Shown piece by piece: positions 1-9,195 of a stretch of DNA of 64,000 nt. The notes under the pieces are model-generated. The model made no database searches. It was given only the letters and a program-made list of their open reading frames with translations, and had not been told where the DNA came from. Each line of letters starts with the position of its first letter. Position 1 is the first letter of the stretch. Source of the stretch: JAPOUP01 sp965201085 (GTDB taxonomy: Bacteria; Pseudomonadota; Alphaproteobacteria; Rhodobacterales; Rhodobacteraceae); assembly GCA_965201085.1 (NCBI GenBank), contig CBDAVS010000021.1, positions 1 to 64,000 of the forward strand, in the 5' to 3' direction. The translations under genes and the position numbers were made by a program.

Positions 1-1171
1 ATCGCGTCGGCTCCGGCATCCCGGCAGGCCCCAGCCGGTCCGGGGGCTGTGGAAACCGCGGTCGAAGCTCACCACCGACAGGTCGGGGAACCGGGCCCGC
101 GCCTGCCCGCCCATGGGCACCGCCACGTCCACGTCACTCCCCTGCCACATCACCGAACGGTGCGGGAGGAATCCGTGACGGTCCTCAAGGACGCGGACGG
201 GGACGCCGGGCTCCACCGGGACCCCGGCCTTTCCCTTCGATATCCAGCGCGTGTGCGGCCCGGATATCGGGTGCACCTTCCCGCGGTGCGGGACCGTCCC
301 GCCCTTCAGGATCCGCCGTCCGGTCAGGTCCGCCGGGGGCCTGACATGGCCGATGAAGCCCCGGATACTGTCCGATGGACCCGGGATACCCAACCTACCG
401 TCGATCTCCGCGCGGCCGGCCTCCGCCCTGTCCGCCAGCTTCAGCGCCAGCCGGAGCGGCGCCTCCACGTCCCTCGGGCGCGGGTTGGCGAGCCGTGACG
501 TGGCCACCCGGAGGTAGCCTTTCCGGAGCTTTCCGCAAAGGTATTCCTTCCGCCGCCAGCCGCGCGGCCCCAGCCCCCCGCAGGCCCGGGACACGTCCCG
601 GACCATGCACCGCGCCGCGTCCATCGGCAGGCTGCGGTCGGTCGGATGATGCACGTCGGTCCCGGCCACGAAGGAATGACGGCGGCCGCGCGACGCGGCG
701 CCAGGCTTTTCCGCCGCCACCCTTTGGCCCCTCTCCACGACCGTCCTTCCGACCTCGGCGGGAAGCTCCGGCGAGGGGAGCGGCACGCTGTCAACCAGAC
801 GCCGGTATCCGTATCCGTATCCGTCCACGTCCCATGATCCGTGACCCGGCCTCCGGCCTTCGCCGGATCGGGATGTGTTGGTTCGCCAGGTCCTGAAGCC
901 GGTCGAAACCGCACCCGGGACCCTGCTTCACGACCTCCGGCACCAGGATGGTCAACGGCTCCATCCCCGGCCTGCCGACCCGGCGGCCCTTTCCGGGCAG
1001 CACCAGTCGACCCGGAAGCCCGGACAGCCGCTTTCGGGTCCCTTCGTCGCTGTAAAGGTCCTGGAGGCCGATCAGGATCGCCGGGATGTCGTACCGCGAC
1101 CTCACGTCCAGCCTGATCCTCATGATGTCGGGGGCGCCGGGCCTCCGCCGGGTGTCGTGGACCCTGCGCAT
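1..1171 (-). pseudogene. decayed ISNCY-like transposase (copy A)
   Basis: Read on the minus strand, the N-terminus MRRVHDTRRRPGAPDI and the stretches SRYDIPAILIGLQDLYSDEG, GRPGMEPLTILVPE and VSLLTPE align with the ISNCY-type transposase pattern that I recall, including a later block on VETDVHYPTD. The frame is broken several times, so no functional enzyme is made. A short repeat encodes GYGYGYR here, where copy B (46.67 kb) encodes GYEYEYR, so two Glu codons became Gly through A-to-G changes. The family assignment rests on remembered motifs. Confidence 0.65.
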
Positions 1172-1304
1172 GGAGGCCTCCCGAAGGGGAGGATTGGCGG
1201 ATTCCGCGGCATATCCTGACTGCCATATCCGGTGAATCCCCGCAAGGCGGATTCCGTCATTTACCGCGAAAAATCCTCACCTTGGCGGTTTTCTGGCGGA
1301 CACT
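1..1304 (-). mobile_element. ISNCY-like insertion sequence, copy A (cut by window edge)
   Basis: This is the 3'-truncated view of the same element found complete at 62144-63943; base 1 corresponds to about 62631 there. The right end carries the shared terminal sequence ending GGACAC at 1304, immediately followed by the nuclease gene it interrupts. The left end lies outside the window, so the target duplication cannot be checked. It is very GC-rich and its transposase frame is broken. Confidence 0.75.
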
Positions 1305-1668
1305 ATTCTATGACATCGAGGGAGATCTACATTTCGAAGGCGGGGTCGAATACCTGCATGGAATCCTGCTCGACGGAGAATTCCACGCTTTCTGGGCAAA
1401 TGATCATGAAGCCGAAGCTAGGACAATTGCCGATGTGCTCGAACTCTTTCGGGGACGCATCGCCGAATTTCCCGAAGCGCGCATCTATCACTACGCGCCG
1501 TACGAAACCACCGCGCTCAAATGCCTGACCACGAAACACGGGATCGGTGAGGCTTTCCTTGACCGGCTTCTGCGGGAACGGCGCTTCATCGACCTCTATG
1601 CCGTCGTGCGCGGAGGGCTGATTGGGTCGGAGCCGAATTATTCAATCAAATCAATGGAAGCGTTCTAA
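1305..1668 (+). pseudogene. TM0106-family RecB-like nuclease/helicase, fragment 1 (nuclease domain)
   Basis: The frame reads LFYDIEGD, GGVEYLHGI, FWANDHEAE, IYHYAPYETTALK and FIDLYAVVRGG, ending SYSIK-like (NYSIKSMEAF). This is the RNase H-like/RecB nuclease half of TM0106-type proteins, which fuse a nuclease to a superfamily 1 helicase. The N-terminus is cut off by ISNCY-like copy A (ends 1304), and the 3' edge is cut by IS5 at 1669 with TSD TAA at 1666-1668. No internal stop or frameshift is visible, so this broken piece is well preserved. Joining it to fragment 2 keeps the frame, except that the codon at the insertion site reads TAA. Confidence 0.72.
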
Positions 1669-2674
1669 GAGTTTGTTCCATAAGTTGAGTGGTCCCGCAG
1701 GATGTGGTATTCCAGATTGACCGTTTACCCAAATCCGGAGATCGCCATGCCCCGGGACAGGACCACCCAACAGCTCCATAAGCGCCCGGACGACCACAGT
1801 CAAAATGACCTGACCGACGCCGAATGGACCGTCATTGAGCCGATGCTTCCGAAGCGGGGAAGGATGGGACGGCCGCGCGGGGTCGACCTTCGGTCGGTGT
1901 CCGGCGCGGGCCGGTATATCCTGTCCACGGGATGCCGGTGGCGCGCGTCACCCTCTGGATATCCACCGTTTTCCACCGACCGGACCCATTTTCACGCATG
2001 GCGGCGGAGCGGGCTCCCGGAGCGTATCGTGCATCGTCTCCGGGACCTCGCGCGGCGGTGTTCGGGGCGCTCCGCGGAGCCGGCCGCCGCCCCGGTCGAC
2101 AGCCGGTCGGTGAGGACCACGGAGAGCGGCGGCCCCCGCGGCCACCACGCCGGCAGGAAGGTGAAGGGGAGGAAAAGGCACCTGATCGTGGACGCCGGCG
2201 GCACGCCGGTCGTCATGACGGTTCACACCGCCGGCATCCAGGACCGGGACGGGGCGCCGGACCTGATCGCGAAGCTGCTGGAGACGGTGCCCTCGGTGTG
2301 CAGGCCGTTCGCCGACGGTGGCCACCCGGGTCCGAAGCTGCGGGAGCGGCCTGGGGGGATGGGGCTGTCGAACGTGACCGGGACCGTCGAAAGACCGGAG
2401 GATGTCAAAGGGTTCACTGTTCCCTGCCGCCGGTGGGTCGTGGAGCGGACCTTCGCCTGGATGGGCCTGTGCCGCCGCCTGTCGAAGGACTACGGGCGCC
2501 TCTGCGGGAACTCGCCGGCATCCGGGGTGAGGCATCACGCGCCACCGGTCCGGGCGTGAGTGAGGCACGAACGAACGCTGGCCGCCTGCCGGTTCCCGCC
2601 CAGGCGGGTGGCGAGGGCGTCAACTCCATGAAAAACAATGGTTTAATCACATCAGTGACTTATGATTCAAACTC
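1669..2674 (+). mobile_element. IS5-family insertion sequence, copy 1
   Basis: Ends are inverted: GAGTTTGTTCCATAAG at the left, and at the right the complement of GAGTTTGAATCATAAG. A 3-bp target duplication TAA flanks it (1666-1668 and 2675-2677), which fits the TNA-type target of IS5 subgroups. It sits inside the TM0106-like gene. It is the GC-shifted sister of the intact copy at 40881-41877. Confidence 0.85.
1747..2559 (+). pseudogene. IS5-family transposase, full-length but heavily substituted
   Basis: Starts MPRDRTTQQLHKRPDDHSQ and stays open for 270 codons. The DDE neighbourhood is recognisable (VDSRSVRTTESGG, FADGGHPG, RRWVVERTFAWM). Compared with the intact transposase at 40987-41799 it carries many replacements of one kind: Trp to Arg, Asn to Asp, Glu to Gly, Phe to Ser, Asp to Gly, Gln to Arg, Tyr to His, Leu to Pro. 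Of about 19 base differences I compared in the first 300 bases, about 15 are A/T to G/C. The frame is open, but these changes strike conserved positions, so it is probably inactive. A working protein is not excluded. Confidence 0.7.
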
Positions 2675-2677
2675 TAA

Positions 2678-4114
2678 GGTCGCATACGGGAGGGAGAGGT
2701 CACGACAGTGGGCGGATCGGTCGTCGCCTACGAATATTGGCGTGAAACCGGTAACCGGAAGATCCTGGAGGAGATCGAGGAATACAACCGTATCGATTTC
2801 ATCTCGACCGAAGAACTCCATGATTGGTTGGTGAGTATCCGACCGGACGTCCCCTGGCCCGTTCCGGCACCGGATGCAGAGGATCAGGAGACCGACAAGG
2901 ATGTCGAAACGCGGGTATTTCGTGATGCTCTTTCAAATTCAGGGCCGTCGGAACAGAGACTGAATATGCCGTTCAATCTTGGCCTGTTTCACCAACGCGA
3001 GCGCAAGCCTGCGCAGTGGGCGGTCTTTGACTGTGCAGCCAAGGAGGTGGAGGAACTGATCGACGACGTTGGTACACTCGGCGGCCTGAAGGCGGTCGGT
3101 CGAATCGAACCCGTCGAGCGATCCTTCAGCCGCAGATACACCTTTCCGCCGCAGGAGACAAAACTTCGGGAAGGAAAAGACGCGACGGTACCGGTTCCCG
3201 ATGGCCCTCCCCTAGGTGTCAGCATTGACGACCTAGACCGCAGCGAGTGCGAAGTCACCGTCGGAGCGGGCCCCGGGAAGGATCACCTCCTGACCAGGCA
3301 CCTGTCGCTGCTTCCGGGCTGGCCTCTGAACACAGCACCGATCGCGGACGCGCTGCGCGACGTGACCGCAGACCAATGCGGCCCACGCCAGTTGATGGCG
3401 GTCGATGATCTTCTTTCCCGCTCTTCGCCCCGCTTCGTGTCCGGCGCGAAGACCGATATCCTTGAGGGCGCGGGTCCAGTCGAGGGCACCATCGCGGCTG
3501 TGCGCGGGATGGATAGTACGGTTCTGCCGATCCAGGGACCGCCCGGTACGGGAAAGACCTATGTCAGCGCCCGCGCGATTCTATCCCTTCTTCGCGAAGG
3601 CCACCGCGTCGGCGTCACGTCCAACAGCCGCGAAGCGATACGAAACGTGTTGATGGGCTGCTGTCAGGCACTTGAGGAGCGTAGCCTCGACCTCATGCCG
3701 GAAAGCGTTGAAATAGCGCACAAAGTAAGCGGCGGCGACGATGGATATCCGGATGAATTCGACGGAGTGACCCGCGTCACCTCAAATGGTGATCGGAACC
3801 TATTCGAGGCCGATGTCGTGGGTGGAACCGCGTTCATGTTTTCGCGAACTGGATTCGAGCGGAAATTCGACTGGCTGTTCGTGGATGAAGCCGGACAGGT
3901 CGGTCTCACCAACATGGTCGCCATAGGACGGGCGGTGCGCAACATCGTGCTGGCAGGCGACCCGCGCCAGCTGCCGCAGTTCATTCAGGGATCGCATCCC
4001 GAACCCGCCAACCTTTCCTGCCTGGATTGGATGCCGGGCGAACATACCGGGCGAACACACCACCGTTCCACCGGAGCGCGGTATATTCCTTCCCGTTACG
4101 CGTATAATGCATCC
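2678..4114 (+). pseudogene. TM0106-family RecB-like nuclease/helicase, fragment 2 (helicase core)
   Basis: After IS5 the frame continues REGEVTTVGGSVVAYEYWRE and YNRIDFISTEELHDWL, the link between nuclease and helicase. SF1 helicase motifs follow: Walker A GPPGTGKT (about 3538), TSNSREAI, motif II DEAGQ, and GDPRQLPQF. A 13-bp tandem duplication near 4034-4059 (unit CCGGGCGAACATA / CCGGGCGAACACA) shifts the frame by one. Removing one unit restores GEHTTVPPERGIFLP and then MHP, which matches the family. Apart from that event the sequence is clean. IS30 copy 1 interrupts it at 4115, with TSD ATCC at 4111-4114. Confidence 0.75.
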
Positions 4115-5317
4115 CCCCGTTCCGCTCTGAAGTGCGACACCGTTGATGGTGGGAAGCCGCGTTCCGGGTGCGGCATCCTGCGAATCGGCCGGATAACGGC
4201 GACAGTCCCTGTGCGCAGGACAGGAGAGTGTCATGCCCGAGGGCTACCGTCATCTGACCTTCGACGGAAGATGCCGGATATACGCGACGGGGAAAGGCGG
4301 GCTTCCGGACGGGGCCATCGCCGGGCGGCCGGGCCGCCATCCGGCCACCATATCGCGGGAGATCCGACGCGACGGCGGCGGGCGGTGCTACCGGCGGGGA
4401 CAGGCGCGGAGGAAGGCCGCCGGGCGCCGGAGCGGGGCCTCTTCGGTCCCGGGGAAGCTGACGGAGGAGCGCCGGGCGAAGGTCGTGGCGAAGCCGGGGA
4501 GGGCTGGAGCCCGGAACAGGTCCCGGGGCGTCTCCGGCTGGAGGACCCGGGGACGGTCGGCCGTCAGCGGATATACGACCTCGTACGCGCGGACGGCGGG
4601 GACGGCGGAACGCCTTGCGGGCACCTGCGGCGGCGGGGAAAGGAACCGGACCGGCAGGGCGGCCGCCACGCGGGCCGGGGTCACATCCCGGGCCGGAGGG
4701 ACATCCCGGAGCGCCCGGAAGAGGTCGGGGCGAAGGCGGGGACCGGCGACCGCGAAGCGGACACGGTGATCGGCGGGGGACACGGCGGTGCGGTGGTGTC
4801 GCCCGTTGACGGATGCCCGGAATTCACGCCTGTCCGACGGGTTGACGGAAAGAGGGCGGAGGCGGCCGGCGGGGCGATGACCGACCTTCCCGAGGGGCTC
4901 GGCGCCAGGGTCCACACGATCACGGCGGACAGCGGCAGGGAGTTCGCGGGGCACGCGAAGGTGGCGAAGGCGCCGGCGGCCGACTTCCTCCTCCCGACGC
5001 CCCACCACCCGTGGGAGCGGGGCCTGAACGGGCACACCAACGGGCCGCCGCCCCGGTACCTGCCGAAGGGGACCGACCTGCGGCAGGTCACGGACGCCCG
5101 CGTGAAGCGGGTCCAGGACATCCTGAACGCGCGCCCCCGCAAGGCGCCCGGCCACCTGACGCCGGCGGAGGCTTTCGCGCGGGCGCGGCCTCCCTGAGGC
5201 GCTTCGCCCCGTCGGCCGACGGGGGAGAGGGAATTCCACAGGCGCGCCCGCCCGGTTTCGGTCGGCCCCTCTCGCTCCGGAGGCGGGCCGGTGTTGCACT
5301 TCGGACTGGAAGTGGGG
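4115..5317 (+). mobile_element. IS30-family insertion sequence, copy 1 (decayed)
   Basis: The left end CCCCGTTCCGCTCTGAAG and right end GACTGGAAGTGGGG form the same imperfect inverted ends as the intact copy at 33330-34706. TSD ATCC flanks it (4111-4114 and 5318-5321); excising the element and one ATCC gives an uninterrupted MHPKVCGF in the host gene. It is 1203 bp against 1377 bp, because about 170 bp of the non-coding tail after the transposase gene is missing. Confidence 0.88.
4233..5197 (+). pseudogene. decayed IS30-family transposase (copy 1)
   Basis: Begins MPEGYRHLTFDGRCRIYA. A one-base loss near 4495 breaks the frame, and the rest continues in another frame through EADTVIGG and TADSGREFAG to the C-terminal HLTPAEAFARARPP. 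The catalytic Glu of LNEHTNG reads LNGHTNG. In the first about 390 bases, about 25 of about 30 differences from the intact copy at 33449-34414 are A/T to G/C, mostly transitions on both strands. Only two go the other way. Confidence 0.85.
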
Positions 5318-5895
5318 ATCCAAAAGTGTGCGGTTTCATCTCGAAACAGATCTACGGCGGTCGGCTGACCAGCCATCCGGACACCGCCCTCCAGCGCGTA
5401 TCCGGCACGGTATTTCCAGATGCGGGCGCCTATTGGCTACCCGTCGAGCATAAGGGCAACGCCCAGACCGCAGTGGAGGAAGTCAAGGCCATCGGAACCG
5501 CCATCAGCGCCCTTCTCAAGGGATACTGCACGGACAGCGACGGCCAGATCCGGCGAATGCGAAAGACCGACATCATCGTTGTCGCGCCTTACAACGCGCA
5601 GGTGAACACCCTGTGCGAGGCTCTCCCATGGGAGGTTCGCGTCGGCACCGTGGACAGGTTTCAGGGACAGGAAGCACCGGTCTGTCTGGTGTCGATGGCG
5701 ACGTCTTCCGCCGAGGAAACGTCGCGCGGAATGGATTTCCTGTTCTCGGTGAACCGGATCAATGTCGCGGTCTCGCGGGCCAGAGCGCTGTCCCTGGTGT
5801 TCAGGGCACCACGCCTTCGCGAAGCGAAATGCGAAACCATCAAGCAGATGCGATTGGTTAATACGCTCTGCGAACTGAAGACCATCCCCCAATGA
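5318..5895 (+). pseudogene. TM0106-family RecB-like nuclease/helicase, fragment 3 (helicase C-terminal half)
   Basis: Continues from the restored MHPKVCGF junction with FISKQIYGGRLTS, DIIVVAPYNAQVNTL, VGTVDRFQGQEA and NVAVSRARAL. These are helicase motifs III-VI of the SF1 UPF1-like type. It ends TLCELKTIPQ and then TGA. The frame has no stops, and the motifs keep their key residues (Q of the VDRFQGQE motif, R of SRA). This is surprising for the tail of a gene carrying three insertions, and suggests the insertions are recent. Confidence 0.78.
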
Positions 5896-6357
5896 CAGGC
5901 TCTTCGAACGTCCGGGACCTGCCGTTTCGCGACCTTGAACCCAGACCATCGTGAGCAGTTTCACAAAGGGCCGCGTATTCGGCGTCCCGCATCAGGCGCT
6001 GGCGGTTATCTGCGGTGAATTCCGACCGCTCCACCTATCGAAATCCAACGCAGCGCCTTATCCGGCACGCGGCTCCAGCGGTCAACGGCTGGGATCCGCC
6101 CAAGCCGCGCCAATGGTTCGAAAATACGTGCGGCCTCCTCCAGACACCGTCCGAAAACCGGGTTGAATCGAATGGCAGGTGCTGCCACCTTCACCCGCAT
6201 CGGCAAATTGACGCCTCAAAGGGCAGACTATCACCAACCCACCCAATGTTATTGATGACAGTTCCACCCAGTCGGAAAGATCGGACCGGACCGTGTGCGC
6301 CAATCCGGTCGCGGGAACACCTTCCGACACGGCGCAGGCCAGTCGGAAGGAAGGACT
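5896..6357. other. intergenic, no gene recognised
   Basis: 462 bp between the broken helicase gene and tupB. Short minus-strand frames exist (about 6006-6206 and 6082-6330), but neither shows a motif I recognise and they overlap each other. The 3' part must hold the tupB promoter. I see no riboswitch-like structure I can defend. Confidence 0.5.
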
Positions 6358-7062
6358 ATGAACGATCTAGGCGCAGGGTTGACAACCGCACTATGGCTGC
6401 TGGTGACGCTCGATCCAGACCTTGTTGAAATCATCCTGCGGTCGCTTCACGTAACGCTGACCGCCCTGGTGATCGCATCTGCCATAGCGATGCCTTTGGG
6501 CACGTTCCTTGCAATCCGGCGTTTCCGCTATCGCCGAACGGCCATCGGCGTCCTGAACGCATTTATGGGACTTCCGCCCGTCGTCGTGGGCCTGATCGTG
6601 TATGTGCTCCTATCACGATCCGGTCCGCTGGGCGTGCTGGGCCTTCTGTTCTCGCCGACGGCGATGATCATCGCGCAGACCATAATCATGGTCCCGCTCA
6701 TCGCGTCGATCACCCACCAGACGATCCGCGAAATCTGGAACGAATACCACGATCTCATGATCTCGCTCGGTGCAACGCAGAGGCAGAAGATCCTGACCCT
6801 GATCTGGGACGGACGACGGCCGCTTTTGACGGCCTCTCTGGCCGGGTTTGGACGGGGTATCGGCGAAGTCGGGGCAATTATGATCGTGGGGGGGAACATC
6901 GACAACGCAACCCGCGTATTGACGACGGCGATCGCGCTGGAAACCGGTCGGGGTGACTTCGGCCTGGCACTTGGGCTCGGCTTTGTGCTTATCGTTCTGG
7001 CCGTGGCGGTAAACCTGGCGACCCACGCACTCGCCCGAACCGAACGCGAAGGCCGCTGGTGA
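6358..7062 (+). CDS. tupB: tungstate ABC transporter permease
   Basis: Inner-membrane permease of the TupABC tungstate importer, 234 residues. I chose MNDLGAGL (ATG at 6358, after AAGGA about 5 bases upstream) over the longer frame. It is hydrophobic with about five to six membrane segments. The cytoplasmic EAA-like loop that contacts the ATPase is visible as DLMISLGATQRQKIL, followed by the typical GFGRGIGEVGAIMIVGGN stretch. The stop overlaps the GTG of tupC by 4 bp. The permease-ATPase-binding protein order, and the formate dehydrogenase genes downstream, support tungstate rather than molybdate as substrate; that part is inference from context and from TupA. Confidence 0.88.
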   Translation: MNDLGAGLTTALWLLVTLDPDLVEIILRSLHVTLTALVIASAIAMPLGTFLAIRRFRYRRTAIGVLNAFMGLPPVVVGLIVYVLLSRSGPLGVLGLLFSPTAMIIAQTIIMVPLIASITHQTIREIWNEYHDLMISLGATQRQKILTLIWDGRRPLLTASLAGFGRGIGEVGAIMIVGGNIDNATRVLTTAIALETGRGDFGLALGLGFVLIVLAVAVNLATHALARTEREGRW

Positions 7063-7772
7063 CGGAACTCTTCCCCCTGCGCCTCGAAAGGGCTGAAATG
7101 CGGCGTTCCGGCCACACGCTCGTGGGACCTGTCAACCTGGAGCTGGATGGCACCGCCACCACTGCAATCATCGGCCCCAATGGTTCGGGCAAGACCAGTC
7201 TGCTCCGACTTATGCACGGAATCGGGCGACTGAGCCGAGGCAGGATTGTTTGGGCCTGCCCGAAAGATGAGGCCCAGCGGCGTCAGGCATTCGTGTTTCA
7301 GACGCCGATCATTATGAGGCGCAGCGTACGTGACAATCTGGCATTCCCCTTGGGTCTGCGCGGTAAGCCACGTCGGGAAGCGCAACGCGCGGCGGAGAAT
7401 ATGGCAGCAAGTGTCGGTCTGGAAGATACGCTGGGTCGGCCAGCGCAGGGCCTGTCAGGCGGCGAACGCCAGAAGCTCGCCCTGGCGCGCGCGTTGATCT
7501 GTGATCCTGAAGTGCTGTTTCTGGACGAGCCCTGCGCCTCGCTGGACGGTCGCGCCACTCGTGAGATCGAGGAAATTCTCCACAGGCAGACCGGGATGGG
7601 TATGAGAATAATAATGACCACCCATGATCTCGGACAGGCTCGCCGGCTGGCACATGAACTGGTATTTCTCCTGCGCGGTCAGGTCCACGAGCATCGGGGC
7701 GCCAAGGAGTTCTTTGAATCGCCCAGCACTCCCGAAGGCGCGGCCTTCATCAGAGGGGATATCGTCGAATGA
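7059..7772 (+). CDS. tupC: tungstate ABC transporter ATP-binding protein
   Basis: ATPase subunit of the TupABC importer, 237 residues, cytoplasmic. GTG start overlapping tupB. Walker A GPNGSGKTS lies at residues 39-47, a Q-loop at FVFQTP, the ABC signature LSGGERQ near residue 130, Walker B VLFLDEP, and the switch His in TTHDLG. The stop overlaps the tupA start by 4 bp (ATGA), so the three genes are translationally coupled. Confidence 0.9.
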   Translation: MTELFPLRLERAEMRRSGHTLVGPVNLELDGTATTAIIGPNGSGKTSLLRLMHGIGRLSRGRIVWACPKDEAQRRQAFVFQTPIIMRRSVRDNLAFPLGLRGKPRREAQRAAENMAASVGLEDTLGRPAQGLSGGERQKLALARALICDPEVLFLDEPCASLDGRATREIEEILHRQTGMGMRIIMTTHDLGQARRLAHELVFLLRGQVHEHRGAKEFFESPSTPEGAAFIRGDIVE

Positions 7773-8578
7773 TGCGTTTTTTGCTCGCTATTCCAGTTCT
7801 GATCGGACTCGCTCAAGCGGTGTCGGGTGACACCATGCGGATGGCCGTAACCACGTCGTTTCACAATTCGGGATTGGCCGATGTGCTCTTGCCCGAAATC
7901 CAGAACGATCTGGGCTTGCAGGTCCAACTTCTGGTTGTCGGCACGGGCCAGGCACTCCGATTGGGCAAGGCGGGCGATGTCGATGCACTGCTGGTGCATT
8001 CGAAAGCGGCCGAGAAGGAATTCGTTGCTTCGGGCTATGGACTTCACCGACGGGAAATCATGTACAATGACTTCGTCATTGTGGGTCCCGCCGGCGATCC
8101 GGCCGGTATCGGTCAGGCGGACACCGTGGTCGAAGCCATGCGGACCATCGCCTCCACCAAAGTGCCTTTCGTAAGCCGCGGCGACGACAGCGGCACCCAT
8201 GCCAGAGAGTTGGACCTGTGGGCCGCGGCGGACCTTGATCCCTTGGCGTTCGCCCCTTGGTACCGGGCGGTCGGGGCCGGTATGGGCGCGGCGCTGAATA
8301 TCGCCACCGGTATGGGCGCCTATATCCTGGCCGATAGGGCGAGTTGGCTTAACTTCAGGAACAAGACCGATCAGGCGCTTCTATACGAAGGCGATCCAAG
8401 CCTTTTCAACCAATACGCCTATCTGCCGGTCAATCCAAAAAACCACCCACATCTCAAGGCCGATCTTGCGACGGCATTGGAGAGCTGGCTTACCTCAGAC
8501 AAAGCCGGAGTCCTCATCGACGACTACCGTATCGACGGTGCCAGATTGTTTACGTTCAACGCATCCACTACGCCTTAA
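7769..8578 (+). CDS. tupA: tungstate-binding periplasmic protein
   Basis: Solute-binding protein, 269 residues, with an N-terminal signal peptide (MMRFLLAIPVLIGLAQAVSG). TupA hallmarks are present: AVTTSFHNSGL, LLVVGTGQALRLG, GDVDALLVHS, VGPAGDPAGI and FVSRGDDSGTH. The VGTGQAL and SRGDDSGTH blocks line the oxyanion pocket in this family. It closes the tupBCA operon. The next gene is convergent, so transcription probably ends in the 137-bp gap after it. Tungstate would feed the W/Mo-bis-MGD cofactor of FdhA (16290-19184). Confidence 0.92.
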   Translation: MMRFLLAIPVLIGLAQAVSGDTMRMAVTTSFHNSGLADVLLPEIQNDLGLQVQLLVVGTGQALRLGKAGDVDALLVHSKAAEKEFVASGYGLHRREIMYNDFVIVGPAGDPAGIGQADTVVEAMRTIASTKVPFVSRGDDSGTHARELDLWAAADLDPLAFAPWYRAVGAGMGAALNIATGMGAYILADRASWLNFRNKTDQALLYEGDPSLFNQYAYLPVNPKNHPHLKADLATALESWLTSDKAGVLIDDYRIDGARLFTFNASTTP

Positions 8579-8715
8579 GTGAGCTTTGTTCGGCTGCCCT
8601 GACACGTGACCATATTCGGCGCGCGGCAGGCCAACCCGAGCGGTGACGCTCCTTCCATACCGAAAGGACAACAAATCCACGCACGGGCACCGATGGTTAC
8701 ACCAAAATCATCAAC

Positions 8716-9195
8716 TCATTCCTCAAGCGAGCCGTGAATGCCCAACTGGTCCAGATCGGCGTCCTTTGCCTCGATCACCCGAAACGCTTCGCGCACGCCG
8801 GCCTCTGTCAGGTCTCGCGAAACCGTAAGCAAGGTATTCGTCGCATGCTCGTCGCAGATATCCACCATATGACGGATTTCCTCAGACGCTACCGGACGCG
8901 CCGCTTCAACGCTCGGAGCGCCGTAATAGGTAACGAAATGCTCCGCCAGCATTTCGGTGAGGCCCTCGCATTCCGACGGTTCAATCTGTGTGACGGCGAC
9001 AAACGTAACCCGACCGGTCGTCTCCAGTCCGAACCATCCATTGGAGAACGCCTGACGGGCCTTGCCGGACAGATCGGCCTCGGTCCAATTCGAAAACTCG
9101 AACCCACCGGAAATGCACCATTCACCCGTTCGGGCCGGTACGCTGTAAATGCGCATGTCACTTTCGTCAAAATGGATCGCACGTGCGAGGTTCAT
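8716..9195 (-). CDS. DUF6505 family protein
   Basis: 159 residues, soluble, acidic, no signal peptide. I recognise it as the DUF6505 protein that regularly sits in alphaproteobacterial formate dehydrogenase clusters. Its function is not known to me. Starts MNLARAIHFDESD. Its 5' end overlaps the end of the 9192-9896 gene by 4 bp, so it is the last gene of a minus-strand operon (DUF6494, Mrp-like, ligase-like, DUF6505). Confidence 0.8.
   Translation of the reverse strand: MNLARAIHFDESDMRIYSVPARTGEWCISGGFEFSNWTEADLSGKARQAFSNGWFGLETTGRVTFVAVTQIEPSECEGLTEMLAEHFVTYYGAPSVEAARPVASEEIRHMVDICDEHATNTLLTVSRDLTEAGVREAFRVIEAKDADLDQLGIHGSLEE

Noticed and set aside
2708..5197. A single 829-residue helicase fusion protein
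   Set aside because: The frame runs from helicase fragment 2 into the eroded IS30; the C-terminal third is out of the native helicase frame.
4115..5317. A diversity-generating retroelement as source of the A changes
   Set aside because: Changes are A-to-G and T-to-C spread over whole elements, with no template repeat or reverse transcriptase in the window.
6006..6330. Minus-strand frames between the helicase and tupB as genes
   Set aside because: Two overlapping short frames without motifs or a good ribosome site.
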